From positions 14,338,650 through 14,402,649 of the forward strand of contig OX439133.1 of NCBI GenBank assembly GCA_949318235.1: a stretch of DNA of 64,000 nucleotides. Direction: 5' to 3'. The notes beneath the pieces were generated by a model. It saw only the letters and a list, made by a program, of their open reading frames with translations. It was not told the origin of the DNA and searched no databases. Position 1 is the first letter of the stretch. The number at the start of each line of letters is the position of its first letter. Shown piece by piece: positions 22,662 through 31,774 of this stretch. This stretch comes from Ecdyonurus torrentis. Its lineage: Eukaryota > Arthropoda > Insecta > Ephemeroptera > Heptageniidae. The position numbers and the translations under genes were made by a program.

Positions 22662-23482
22662 TTAGAATTTATTTTGGCTCTGTCAAACTCTGTTATTCCA
22701 AGGGTTGTAAGCTGCAACCTCTTGTCAAACCTTAGTTATCTATTTAAAATTGTTGCAACAATCAAAATAACAACTTAACTACAGTTTAAGTATAGGTAGT
22801 TAAGCTCAAGACAGCGGTCATTTCTTATCACACTTTATGGTGCTTTCACATATCGCTGTTATTCAGCTCTATTGGCTAATGTCCACTTAACCTTGGAAAA
22901 ATAAAAAGTGTCGGATCGACCCGAAATTTTGGATTTTCGCATTTCAGGTCATTTGCAGCAAAAAATATTTTTCAAGGTCAAGTTGACATCAGCCAATATA
23001 TTACAATTCATAACTTTGTGCAGCAAATTGTGAAATAGCATTGTTTAAATGGAAAAAAAATTATTTTTCTGTGCAAAGTTGTAACAAATTTAAGAATATG
23101 TGAATGCACCTTTAGGCTCCGCCCCTGGGATATTGTCCATATAGTTAGCACAGTCCAAACTCTTATTGATTTTTCCTTAAACTACATAAAGACATTAATT
23201 TATTCATCGCAAATCCCCCAACCACAGCACATGTAAGTAAAATAACTTAACTTTGATATTTCAGCCAACCACATCGGCAACTGGCGTTGTGTCGAAGTTC
23301 TCCGTGACGAGGCCAGCTCCACCCACACCTCCGCAGATGCAGGCGAGACTCCACCTGCCTCTGTATCTCTAACTATCGCAGCACCAGCAGCCGTCAATGG
23401 CAATACCACACCTGCCAGTGGTGCAGCTAGATACTATAAACTTGGGTCTATAAAGAACCCAAGTCAAGTACCATGGCATTAA
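15540..23482 (+). CDS. SEH1L: Nucleoporin SEH1, WD40 protein, 6 coding exons, 391 aa
   Basis: Seh1 is a six-bladed open WD40 propeller found in the Nup107-160 (Y) complex of the nuclear pore and in the GATOR2 complex. Joined exons: 15540-15650, 15724-15880, 16657-16915, 17701-17979, 18843-18994, 23265-23482; phases agree throughout. Protein landmarks nearly identical to human SEH1[41 protein letters not shown] (residues 60-88), [39 protein letters not shown], and [19 protein letters not shown] (blade 6). The loop after AVGSDE is about 20 residues longer than in human. The C-terminus ends [12 protein letters not shown]. Intron 5 (18995-23264) holds a 2.67-kb ribozyme-bearing insertion. AATAAA hexamers follow at 23860 and 23921. 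Confidence 0.96.
15724..15880 (+). CDS. SEH1L: SEH1L coding exon 2
   Basis: 157 nt, phase 0 to 1, residues 38-89. Intron 1 is only 73 bp. Codes [20 protein letters not shown] and the WAHPEFGQV blade. Confidence 0.96.
16657..16915 (+). CDS. SEH1L: SEH1L coding exon 3
   Basis: 259 nt, phase 1 to 2, residues 90-175, acceptor GTACAG and donor GTAAGT. Contains [19 protein letters not shown] and [18 protein letters not shown]. Confidence 0.96.
16962..17476. mobile_element. MITE family D, copy 1 (SEH1L intron 3)
   Basis: Begins TTAA|AGGGATAGACCAGAAG and ends GTGGTCTATGGCT. It is longer than the other copies (about 330-350 bp) because of internal changes. Other copies: 29717-30048, 47558-51458 (split), 61934-62280 (reverse). 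The ends form an imperfect inverted repeat (AGSMATAGACCA). Confidence 0.65.
17701..17979 (+). CDS. SEH1L: SEH1L coding exon 4
   Basis: 279 nt, phase 2 to 2. Contains the lineage-specific Ser/Pro-rich loop ([20 protein letters not shown]) and [15 protein letters not shown]. Confidence 0.95.
18843..18994 (+). CDS. SEH1L: SEH1L coding exon 5
   Basis: 152 nt, phase 2 to 1. Contains [20 protein letters not shown], the most conserved propeller stretch. Confidence 0.96.
19051..19064. repeat. 14-bp target-site duplication, left
   Basis: TTATTATGAGTTCG, identical to 21731-21744, brackets the four-unit insertion in SEH1L intron 5. Confidence 0.85.
19331..19427 (-). ncRNA. Hammerhead ribozyme, copy 1
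   Basis: On the minus strand: stem I GGCUG (19427-19423) pairs with CAGCC (19335-19331); core CUGAAGA (19422-19416), GAAA (19345-19342) and cleavage triplet GUC (19338-19336). Stem II starts G-C next to the core, then A-U, a bulged A, C-G, C-G, U-A (GAACCU with AGGUC). Stem III is minimal (AC / GU), as in Penelope-type hammerheads. Predicted cut is between 19336 and 19335. Confidence 0.75.
20091..20187 (-). ncRNA. Hammerhead ribozyme, copy 2
   Basis: Same motif set as the copy at 19331-19427, shifted by exactly 760 bp, so minus-strand transcripts through both would be cut to a 760-nt monomer. Confidence 0.75.
20655..20751 (+). ncRNA. Hammerhead ribozyme, copy 3
   Basis: Plus strand, the same sense as SEH1L pre-mRNA: GGCUG 20655-20659, CUGAAGA 20660-20666, 29-nt palindrome 20690-20718 in the stem II arm, GAAA 20737-20740, GUC 20744-20746, CAGCC 20747-20751. 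Confidence 0.75.
21415..21511 (+). ncRNA. Hammerhead ribozyme, copy 4
   Basis: Identical motif set 760 bp after copy 3, also in SEH1L sense. Self-cleavage of copies 3 and 4 would cut within intron 5 of the SEH1L transcript. Confidence 0.75.
21731..21744. repeat. 14-bp target-site duplication, right
   Basis: Same 14 bases as 19051-19064. Confidence 0.85.
21745..21890 (+). mobile_element. Fragment of a retroposon with tandem tail, second copy
   Basis: Shares GGCCTACACCGAAAGG and GGCGTCATGATA with 12628-12756 and ends in a CTTAC/CTTACC tandem tail. It lies directly beside the ribozyme element. Confidence 0.4.
22084..22296. mobile_element. MITE family L
   Basis: Inverted ends AGTATATCGATGCCTCCGC and complement AGTATATTGATGCCTCCGC, with a second inner inverted pair (CTACACTTTCCAGAT, ACTATCTACACT). 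Single copy here, inside SEH1L intron 5. Confidence 0.7.
22340..22625. mobile_element. MITE family E, copy 2
   Basis: Ends GATATCAATATTGTTG and complement near AACATCAATATG, with repeated AGCAAAATGTGTATCTCG-type units pointing inward from both sides. Ends in a poly-T run (22622-22655). Confidence 0.65.
23265..23482 (+). CDS. SEH1L: SEH1L coding exon 6 and stop
   Basis: 218 nt, phase 1 in. Starts [13 protein letters not shown] (human ANYMDNWKCTGIL), continues into a Thr/Ala/Pro-rich tail, TAA at 23480-23482. The previous exon is 4.27 kb away because of the intron insertion. Confidence 0.93.
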
Positions 23483-24534
23483 TATACTTACATATACATA
23501 CTCTGAACTTTTTATTATCTACTTAAGTGTTAGCATGTAAGTTCGTTATGTACTGTTAAAACCATGGGGTTACAACTAAAAACAAACCAGCAAATCGGGC
23601 AATTTGTTATTTCTGCAATCTCCGTGGGTGCATTTTTGGCTCATCTGTAATCTCCGCTGTGCGTACAAATGGCACATCTGCGCTCATTAAACATATGAAG
23701 ATGTTTCAAGAGTGGGGAGCGCGGAGATTGACTCAAAAATGCACCCACAGAGATTGCAGAAGTATTAAATTGCCGCGTAGCACTCGAAATATAACTATCT
23801 GAATAATATTCTGTCTTTTTATTTAAAAAAAATTGATGTTATTTCCATATGCCAATAGAAATAAATTTTTTAGTAAAAAAGACTATAGCATACTTGTTTC
23901 AAACTACTGTACTGAATTTCAATAAATTCTTCATTTTATTTACTCTGTAAACACTTGATTTTGTAAAATTGCTAGGAACTAAAAAAAAAAAAAAAAAAAA
24001 AAAAGGTTATTTGACAAAATCAAAAATGCATTGTTTATTTGGGGGGGGGGGGCAAAGAAACAAAATATTAAATTAAAAAAAAAAGGTATATAGTTAGGAA
24101 TATTCATAACAGTAATTGAACAATAATTAGAGTTTGAGCAATGCTTGCAATTAGTAAAAGCCATGAATTAAAATAAGAAGAAAAAAAATTAATCATTTCA
24201 TTCATTTAACTAATAAATAATTTCCTTTTTTAATTTGCACTGCTAAATAGCAATGACATTATCATTTATGTATCTAGTTTTTTTTTTTTTTTTTTTTTTT
24301 TACTTGCTACTGTAAAAATAAATTCTATTATCTTCAAAACAATCTGTATTAAAAAAAAAAAAAAAAAAAACTAAATATAGGATTGAACACATTATTATCA
24401 TTTATCAAACACGAAACCCAACTTTTCATGCAACACTACATGAATTAAGAAGTAAAACAAGTTATAAAATGCCACTTATGCCATTATAATTTGTCACTGT
24501 TCTTAGAATTTAATTATATGATTATTTTTTGTAT
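23483..24534. other. SEH1L 3' region and intergenic DNA
   Basis: Downstream of the SEH1L stop. AATAAA at 23860-23865 and 23921-23926 are candidate poly-A signals. Contains MITE M (23596-23777) and poly-A/T runs; no further gene. Confidence 0.5.
23596..23777. mobile_element. MITE family M
   Basis: Inverted repeat: GGGCAATTTGTTATTTCTGC then AATCTCCGTGGGTGCATTTTT on the left, and the complement (GCGGCAATTTAATACTTCTGC) on the right. No coding capacity. Lies in the probable SEH1L 3' UTR. Confidence 0.7.
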
Positions 24535-24542
24535 GAATATAC

Positions 24543-25919
24543 CAGTCATGGAGTATCGGTATCGACTGCGATACGATATTCGATACTATACCGATACTTT
24601 TATCGTATCGGTATCGTATCGGGGTCTTTTTTAAACTCAGTATCGAATATCGGTATCGGTCACCGATATCAGCAAAATATCGTCGAATTTCGATACTTTT
24701 TTTCGATACTTTGAGACTTTTGCTCTCTCATAAAATAAAAGTAAAAATAAAAAAAAAAAAAAAAAAAAAACTTATGAAACAACGAGAACATTCCATTAGT
24801 GATTACTGTTTATCTATCTTTCGTACTTGGACAATGCAATTCACTCCTTTATTTTTCATTGTGCTATAACAACAGGGCAGGGCGCCGTGCACAGTATTTT
24901 TATTTTATACTTTTTATAAAGCCACCAGGTAAAAAGTTTTTTTTTTGTATTTTACATACAATAAAAATAAAGAAAACGGTGTTAAAACTTTTTTCTTCTT
25001 TTTATGAAAGAAAAAAAAGAAAAAAAAAATGAGCGATCGACTGGGGCCAAGTTTCTGAGAAATCCGTCGTGTGGTCGTACAGTACTATCTATGATCTCTC
25101 CTAATAACTAAAGCGCCGGTAGAAATCACAATAAAATATAGTCAATGATTGACATTTTAAATCACTGTAATTGTATATAAATTCAATGCATTACAAATTA
25201 CAAAATATGTAGCATACTTCCGTTAATGTCTTTGTACAAATTTTTTACAAGGTTAAATTTTTAAAAAGTTTACAAAATCAAAGGATTTTTACGACCAGAG
25301 GGGAAATTTGGACTTTAACCCCTTTGGTTTAGTGGGGATGATTTGAGCCAATAAAATAAATACGAAAGCTAATGATACTTTGTTTCCTTTAGCAAATTAA
25401 AAAAATACCATGAAAAAAAATTAAATTTATTAAATATTTGAAAATTACTTCTATACGAAATAAAGAAATTTCTAATGTGTAAATAATTAACAAAAGTGCT
25501 TGGAAACAGTAGAGGATATGCTAATCGTATAATTTCATTAAACGAATGAAATATAATTTTTTTTTTTAAATCTACTATAATTTTTTTAGTCATTTTAGTT
25601 TAACAAACGAACATTAGAATAAAATAAATAAATAAGTGAGTAAATAAATAAATAAATAAATAAATAATAAATGTGGCAAAAATATGCATGGATTTTATGA
25701 TACCAATTTATGTCTCAAAGGTGAAAAAAAAAATGAAATTTATAGTGCAATATTTATTGTATGAGATATAGCAAAAATATCGAAAAAGTATCGGAAAATA
25801 TCGGTATCGTATCGGAGGAATTTTTTTTGAGCAGTATCGTATCGGTATCGGTATCGGGAAAATTTAAAAATATCGGTATCGTATCGGTATCGAAAATTTC
25901 GGTATCGACTCCATGACTG
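24543..25919. mobile_element. Non-autonomous hAT-like element, 1.38 kb
   Basis: Terminal inverted repeat CAGTCATGGAGT, followed inward by repeated GTATCG/CGATAC motifs at both ends. Flanked by an exact 8-bp duplication GAATATAC (24535-24542 and 25920-25927), as made by hAT transposases. No transposase frame inside. The dense subterminal GTATCG repeats are typical of transposase-binding arrays. Confidence 0.85.
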
Positions 25920-25927
25920 GAATATAC

Positions 25928-27088
25928 TAATAATTTAACATAAAATATGTATATTTCCAAAGGTTATATCCTAATACATTTAAAATTGTAATAATAAAAA
26001 AAAAAAAAAAAAAAACAACAACAACTACAACTTGTGTTTCATTCTTTGAGTAGGCCTATTTATACCTATATCCCATTCAAAATTATTTTTGCAGTTATTT
26101 ATACTTGGCTCAAAAAACCTCAGCCGATTTATCATTTTACCACTAATGTATCGCCCATTTTCTCGCGCGCATTTCACAGGGGCGCGGCTGGACAATACCG
26201 TAAAAGGTCAAATATGGCAGGTAACTCAGGCGTTTTGAGACGAGTATAAATTGATTTCTAAATTAATAGATAAAGATTAGATAGAAAATATAAATTTGAG
26301 GGATTATCTAGCATATTAGATGCTACATATTTGATCCTTTTCCCAATCTACAAAGTAGTGAATTTTCCATCCGTGGAATTTTTGCTTTTGATTAATTTTT
26401 AATTCAATTTGCTCTATTTGTTCTATTTTAAATTTTTATGTTTACACTATTAACGGATAAAGGAACAACTGTTTTTAAGCCGACTAAGCTTAATTAATAA
26501 AACAACGCTAAGAAATATTTTGACACAAATATTTATTTATTAACAAACAATAATTAGCAAATATAAATAATATTGAGCTATGTGGTAGAAAATATTGCAA
26601 CAATCATAATTATTATAGCCTAATGGACCTGTACTCCTAATTTTTTTTTTTTTTTTTTAAATATCAATAAATTGGATTGGACTTATTCTTCCATCAACCT
26701 TTTTGGGAAAAATATAATTTTTTGCCCAGTTTTTCTCAAATTTTGTACAAATTTCCTGTTATATATACATCAATTTTTTATTATGGCCAATTAGGAATGC
26801 ATCCATAAACAATCTTTGAAATTTTCATGAATTTTATGAAAAAGAAAAAAAAAAAAAAGAAGTCCATTGTTTGATAAAATAACTTGCAGTATAAATAGAG
26901 GGTGAAAATTAGTTCCTTATTTTTATATAATTAAAAACTGAATTTATTTAATAATTATTATTCTGTAAAAATGTGTGTTTTTAAAAATCAAAATCTTTAA
27001 CTAAAAATTCAAATAAATCATCCAGGTTATATAAAATAAATTCTTTGAATTAATCTTAAAAATTTGAATTTTACATTTAATTAAAATC
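25928..27088. other. Intergenic, AT-rich, no gene seen
   Basis: Poly-A at about 25996-26013 and a CG-richer patch at 26150-26245 (CTCGCGCGC, GGGGCGCGGC). A fragment near 26461-26485 (GGAACAACTGTTTTTAAGCC) resembles the end of MITE family A. Confidence 0.5.
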
Positions 27089-27102
27089 TATTTGAATATT
27101 AT
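27089..27102. repeat. 14-bp target-site duplication, left
   Basis: TATTTGAATATTAT, repeated at 28999-29012, brackets the Penelope-like element. Confidence 0.8.
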
Positions 27103-28998
27103 CAATTTAAGGAAAAAACCATCGCGGTTAGGATCAATGATAAAGAAAAGGATAGAAAAACCAGCAAGGGCCTTACCACAGTAGAAGTTCTATGGAGAGG
27201 TCGAGGTCTTGCATGGCACAGTATAATGTTATAAAAGTTTCTTTATAACTTGAGAGCTTTCGTCATATGATAATGACATTATCAATCAAAAGAGAAAATT
27301 ACTTGAGCACATCACTGAGCAGTGTCTTGTCTTGTACTGCCGTGTTATGCTCTTGCTGGTTTGGAGTTGGTGGAGAGGGGTGGGGGTGGAGTAGGGAATC
27401 TGGGAAGGAGTGTGAATGAGTGAGGGAAGGAGTGAGTGAGGGAAAGGGAAAAGGTGGGGAGGGGAGCGGGAATAGGGTATATTTTTGAAATATGTTAGCG
27501 AATATTAAGTCCAGGCAGCCCTTGGGCTTTTCTGGATCTTAATATATGTTGATATGCTAATTCATATTGTCGTAATGTCGCATAGTTGGCTGGGCCCGGA
27601 ATAGTGCGAAGTATTGTTGATTTATAACATAATTGGAAATTTGATATGCCATGAGAGGCCGCATGTTCAGCCACAGGTTTTTCCATCTCATTGTTTTTTA
27701 CGGATTGTCTGTGGCCATTCATGCGGTCTCTCGCTTTTTGTGTGGTTAAGCCTATGTAAAATGCTTGACATTTTTCCTGTTGGCCTGTGGTGGGGTTGGT
27801 GGTATGTTGGGTACATTCAAGTTTGTAGATTACGTTTTCTGATGTGCATGTATTGTGGCCGTGGATAGGGTATGTAAGGTTGGTGACGGGACTTGTAAAC
27901 GTTTTGCTGGGGATTTGAGTGATGCATGTATCGCATCTCCTTCCTCTGTTGCTCTGTTTGCCGTTGTTTTGACAGGGGAAAGATCCACTAGGTAGGGGCT
28001 TAGGTTTTGGTGTGGGATCAGTATGGGATAAGATTGCTTTAATATTTGGTGGTTGACGGAATGCTATTGGTGGTATTTTTGGTAACAGTAGGTTTGTTTC
28101 GGTGGTGGCTAGAATGGGGTGTGCATATTGTAACATCTGTCTGATTTCTTTTTCTAATTTGGGGTGATACGTTGTGATGAAGGGTCGGATAGATTGATTG
28201 TCATTATTTGTTTTATTTTGGTCACAAGGTGTTTTGTCGCCCAAACTAAATCTATTGGCAGCTTTTGCTATTTGTTTCTCCACCAGGTGCTTGGGGTAGC
28301 CTCTGGTGGAGAAAGCTGTAGTTATGCTGTCAATATATTTAGATTTGGTTTGGTCTGTGTTTGGGATGCGGTTGCCTCGGCATGCTAAGCTAAAGGGAAT
28401 GGAGCGGATAGTCCTCGGGGGGTGACAGCTATTGTAGTGGAGGTATTGCATGTGGTTAGTAGGTTTTATGTGGATTGAGGTGATAAGTTTACCGTCATCA
28501 ATGTTGATGTCAACATCGAGGAAGGTGGCTGAATTAGGTGATGTGGAGTGAGTGAATTTTGAGTGAATTTTGAGTGAATTAGCATATCAACATATATTAA
28601 GATCCAGAAAAGCCCAAGGGCTGCCTGGACTTAATATTCGCTAACATATTTCAAAAATATACCCTATTCCCGCTCCCCTCCCCACCTTTTCCCTTTCCCT
28701 CACTCACTCCTTCCCTCACTCATTCACACTCCTTCCCAGATTCCCTACTCCACCCCCACCCCTCTCCACCAACTCCAAACCAGCAAGAGCATAACACGGC
28801 AGTACAAGACAAGACACTGCTCAGTGATGTGCTCAAGTAATTTTCTCTTTTGATTGATAATGTCATTATCATATGACGAAAGCTCTCAAGTTATAAAGAA
28901 ACTTTTATAACATTATACTGTGCCATGCAAGACCTCGACCTCTCCATAGAACTTCTACTGTGGTAAGGCCCTTGCTGGTTTTTCTATCCTTTTCTTTA
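27103..28998 (-). mobile_element. Penelope-like retroelement, truncated, with inverted arms
   Basis: A minus-strand, 5'-truncated coding segment (28560-27495) is followed by its 3' end (to 27141). A second, inverted copy of that 3' end occupies 28575-28998. Both arms are 424 bp (27141-27564 and 28575-28998) and look identical; they include the last residues of the ORF (AYQHILRSRKAQGLPGLNIR). A 38-nt extension with GAAAAAACCATCGCGGTTA (27103-27140) is present on one side only. The flanking duplication is 14 bp. This is the known partial-inverted architecture of Penelope-like elements. Confidence 0.88.
27495..28560 (-). pseudogene. C-terminal part of Penelope-like polyprotein (RT end plus GIY-YIG endonuclease)
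   Basis: Open from about 28560 without a true start: FLDVDINIDDG...KPTNHMQYLHYNSCHPP is the end of the reverse transcriptase region. The RT palm with its catalytic aspartates is missing through 5' truncation. A Cys-rich linker follows (FPCQ...RRCDTC, zinc-finger-like, characteristic of the group), then a GIY-YIG endonuclease: VIYKLEC, AFYIGLTTQKARDRMNGHRQSV (active-site Tyr and Arg) and PVAEH (Glu). Stop at 27495-27497 within GLNIR*. The frame itself is intact, so the copy is young, but it cannot encode a full element. Confidence 0.88.
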
Positions 28999-29012
28999 TA
29001 TTTGAATATTAT
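28999..29012. repeat. 14-bp target-site duplication, right
   Basis: Copy of 27089-27102. Confidence 0.8.
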
Positions 29013-29716
29013 GTCATTTAAGTTTAATATTTTTTATTTATAATTAATTATTTGAAAATACAATAATAATTTATTAATTCTATAATATACAAATAAGAAG
29101 AAAAAATAGAAATTGTCCCATAAAAATATCTAATTTTTGTAAAAAAAAAAATTAAAAAAAAAAAAAATAAAAAAAAAAAAACAACGATTTAGCTACTTTT
29201 TTAAAAAGAAAGTTTTTTTTTTTTTTTTTCACATATCAAAATGATATATTTTCATGGAACAAAATAATAAAATGAACAATATTTTTTTTAAGTAAGAGAG
29301 AAAGAGAGACTATATTACAATACAAAAAAAAAAAAAAAAAAAAACGTACATAAAAATTTAGTAATATTTAATTACTGTATTAGAAATAAAAATTATATAT
29401 ACACTCACTCCTCTATACAAAATAAACAGCACAATTTAATATTAATTAGTGTATTAATTAGTTATATTGTATCAAAAATATACTTCCTATTTTTTTGAAT
29501 TTGAACTATAACACAAAGAACATTTTATCTAGAAAAAAAGAAAAAAACAACTTGTGTTTTAATTTTATTCTACATGTTTTTTTAGAGCATTTCAAAATTT
29601 TGATACAAAGCAATCTGTATGCTATATTAAAATTTTTATATATTTTGTGAAATAATTAAAATTTTAGCTTTAAAATTGTGTTTAGTTGTTGTGAATACAG
29701 TTCTTGCCACCTTTAA
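29013..29716. other. Intergenic, AT-rich, no gene seen
   Basis: Poly-A/T runs and AT-rich sequence only. Confidence 0.5.
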
Positions 29717-30048
29717 AGGAATAGACCAGAAGAAAACATAAGCATTTATATCACAAAACACTTGATGGGACTTACATAAATAACTTTAGTTGGGCTCAAA
29801 ACACTCCGTAGCAGTGAGCAGAAAATTTCAATTTATGCAATCCGCGCAACATTTTCATATGTACTAATTGTTGCATGTTTCTGACGTCATAAACATGAAT
29901 AGTAACTCAAATGGCATACTTTACAGTATTTTCACCCTCTCTTGTGGGGTTACAATAGCATTCTGGTAAAAATTGTCATCAGTTTTGAAGATCCCATTTT
30001 GTGGTTATTCATTAAAAAAGCACATGTTGTTTTATGTGGTCTATAGCT
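29717..30048. mobile_element. MITE family D, copy 2, TTAA target site
   Basis: Ends AGGAATAGACCAGAAGAAAA and complement AGCTATAGACCACATAAAAC, flanked by TTAA at 29713-29716 and 30049-30052. The inner part (CTCCGTAGCAGTGAGCAGAA, GCATGTTTCTGACGTC) is shared with the other D copies. Confidence 0.78.
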
Positions 30049-30052
30049 TTAA

Positions 30053-31512
30053 GGATGCGACCAATAAGAGAGCACCTAAAAACTCTCCATTTCGTTAACA
30101 TTACCCCATCTTCTAGGGACCTTGGGGTCGTGGCTCGATTTCGATTAATCGCGATCATCTTTAGGTGGAGCAGACTGTATTTTAGGACGTTTTGTAAAAT
30201 CGGGAAAATTTCACAAAATCTTGAAATTTTACTTTTTTTTTCTTTTTTTTCTGTAGTGATTTTAAAGATACTATCAAGCATTCTTAATATTATGTAACTC
30301 ATATTCTCAAATAGCCCAGCAAAATTCAAATTTTCTCAAATTTCATGCTAAATTTGCTATTACGTTATACTTTGCAATTTGCTGGGAGTTTAATATTTTT
30401 AATCAGCATTTTTATAATATTTCTGTTTTTATAGCACATAAAAATTAATTTTAATAAATTGATATAAAAGCTCAATATAAAATTGCACCAATAATTATAT
30501 AGTTTATATAGTAATTATTATACATAAATAAACACAATAGAATAATATATACAAATATTTCTAAAATTAAAATTAGGTATTTATAAATTTTGAATTGTAT
30601 TTCTTCATAGACAGAAAGGGGAAAAATGTTTCTGGACAAGAAAAATATCACTTTTTTTAGCATAATAAAAACAGCCTAAAATGGATGAAAATGAAAACCA
30701 ATGCTGATTTTTTTTACTGTTTATGATATAATCTCAAAAAGTTTATTATTTTTTATTCATTTTAATTTCTTTTTCTTTTCTATCTATATTTAAAATGGAA
30801 GTATAAGCTTGTATGAAAAAGTATTGCATTTTCTTAGAGTTTTTTCTCTTTCATTAATTTGGCTTTTATTTCCCCCCCCCCCCTTTTTTTTTTTTTTTTT
30901 GAGCACTGAAAATATTTGTTGATTAATTTTCAAAGTTATACCTAAAAGGAAAAAAAAAAAAAAAAAAAAAAAATCATATTTCAATACTAATATCATGGTA
31001 GCTCTATTAAAAAGTGCAAAATATTCACTACTTTTTCATGAGAAGTTTTTAAAATTGAGTAAACTACTGTAATTGAAAAATGAGCAATACAATTTCAGAA
31101 AACAAAAAACAATAGTGTTGCATGTGAAATCCCGTTTTCTTACTACAAAAAAAATATATATACACATTACATACAAGTAACTATAGTTGAACATCATTTT
31201 AGCAGCAGAAAACAGGGGTTATTAAAGGCATATAACACCTTGAACCAAAAAAAAAAAACTTACCTAACATCCTAACATACCTAAATATCAACATTGATTT
31301 GATCGTAGTCATTGATTTCTGGTTTATTTTCCATTCATATAATGGTAATTGCGAGCTGTCAGCACGCATAAATAATGCCAAATTAATGTTGATTTTCAGG
31401 TATGCTAGGATATTAGACCATTTTTTTTTTTATATATATATAAAACGCCTATAATAATTTTATGCTCCAAACCTACTCCTAAAATACAATTCAAAATATT
31501 ATAAAAATCAGT
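30053..31512. other. Intergenic, with an unexplained GC-richer patch
   Basis: 30053-30195 is GC-richer, non-repetitive in this window and open in both strands, but matches no family I know. The remainder is AT-rich with poly-C/T (30871-30900) and poly-A (30953-30973). 31225-31450 is a decayed MITE family B copy. Confidence 0.45.
31225..31450. mobile_element. MITE family B, copy 2 (decayed)
   Basis: Left end TTAAAGGCATATAACACCTTGAAC and inner TCAACATTGATTTG match 10564-10873. The right end is degraded into an AT run. Confidence 0.6.
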
Positions 31513-31774
31513 TTATTTTCTCACAAAGCCAGACATAGGTGGAGGTGCAAGAGGGGTAAGATTAGGTGGTGTAGAAGGAGGGGTAGGTCTATTTTGATTA
31601 ATAAAATATTGAGAAGGTGACGCAGAACCCTTAGATCCACCTGACCAAGATCTTTCTCTTGGCATTTCTCTCATCACGGAGTTTTCTCTTGATCTGTCAA
31701 ACTGTCTGTCTTGTGTCACTCCCAGCATCGTGTATATCTCTTTCAGCATCATCAGCATTGTGTCTTCAGACTCC
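31513..31774 (-). CDS. SEC23IP: SEC23IP exon 13 and stop
   Basis: 262 nt, phase 2 in. Codes [19 protein letters not shown], then a Ser/Arg/Pro-rich tail of about 65 residues absent from human SEC23IP, ending FVRK*. The stop TAA lies inside an AATAAA hexamer (31511-31516). Confidence 0.93.

Noticed and set aside
26214..26222. ATGGCAG|GTAACT as a plus-strand first exon
   Set aside because: The donor is weak, no downstream coding exon was found and no promoter motif is clear.
27614..28388. Plus-strand frames at 27614-27868 and 28164-28388
   Set aside because: Antisense shadows of the Penelope-like coding segment.
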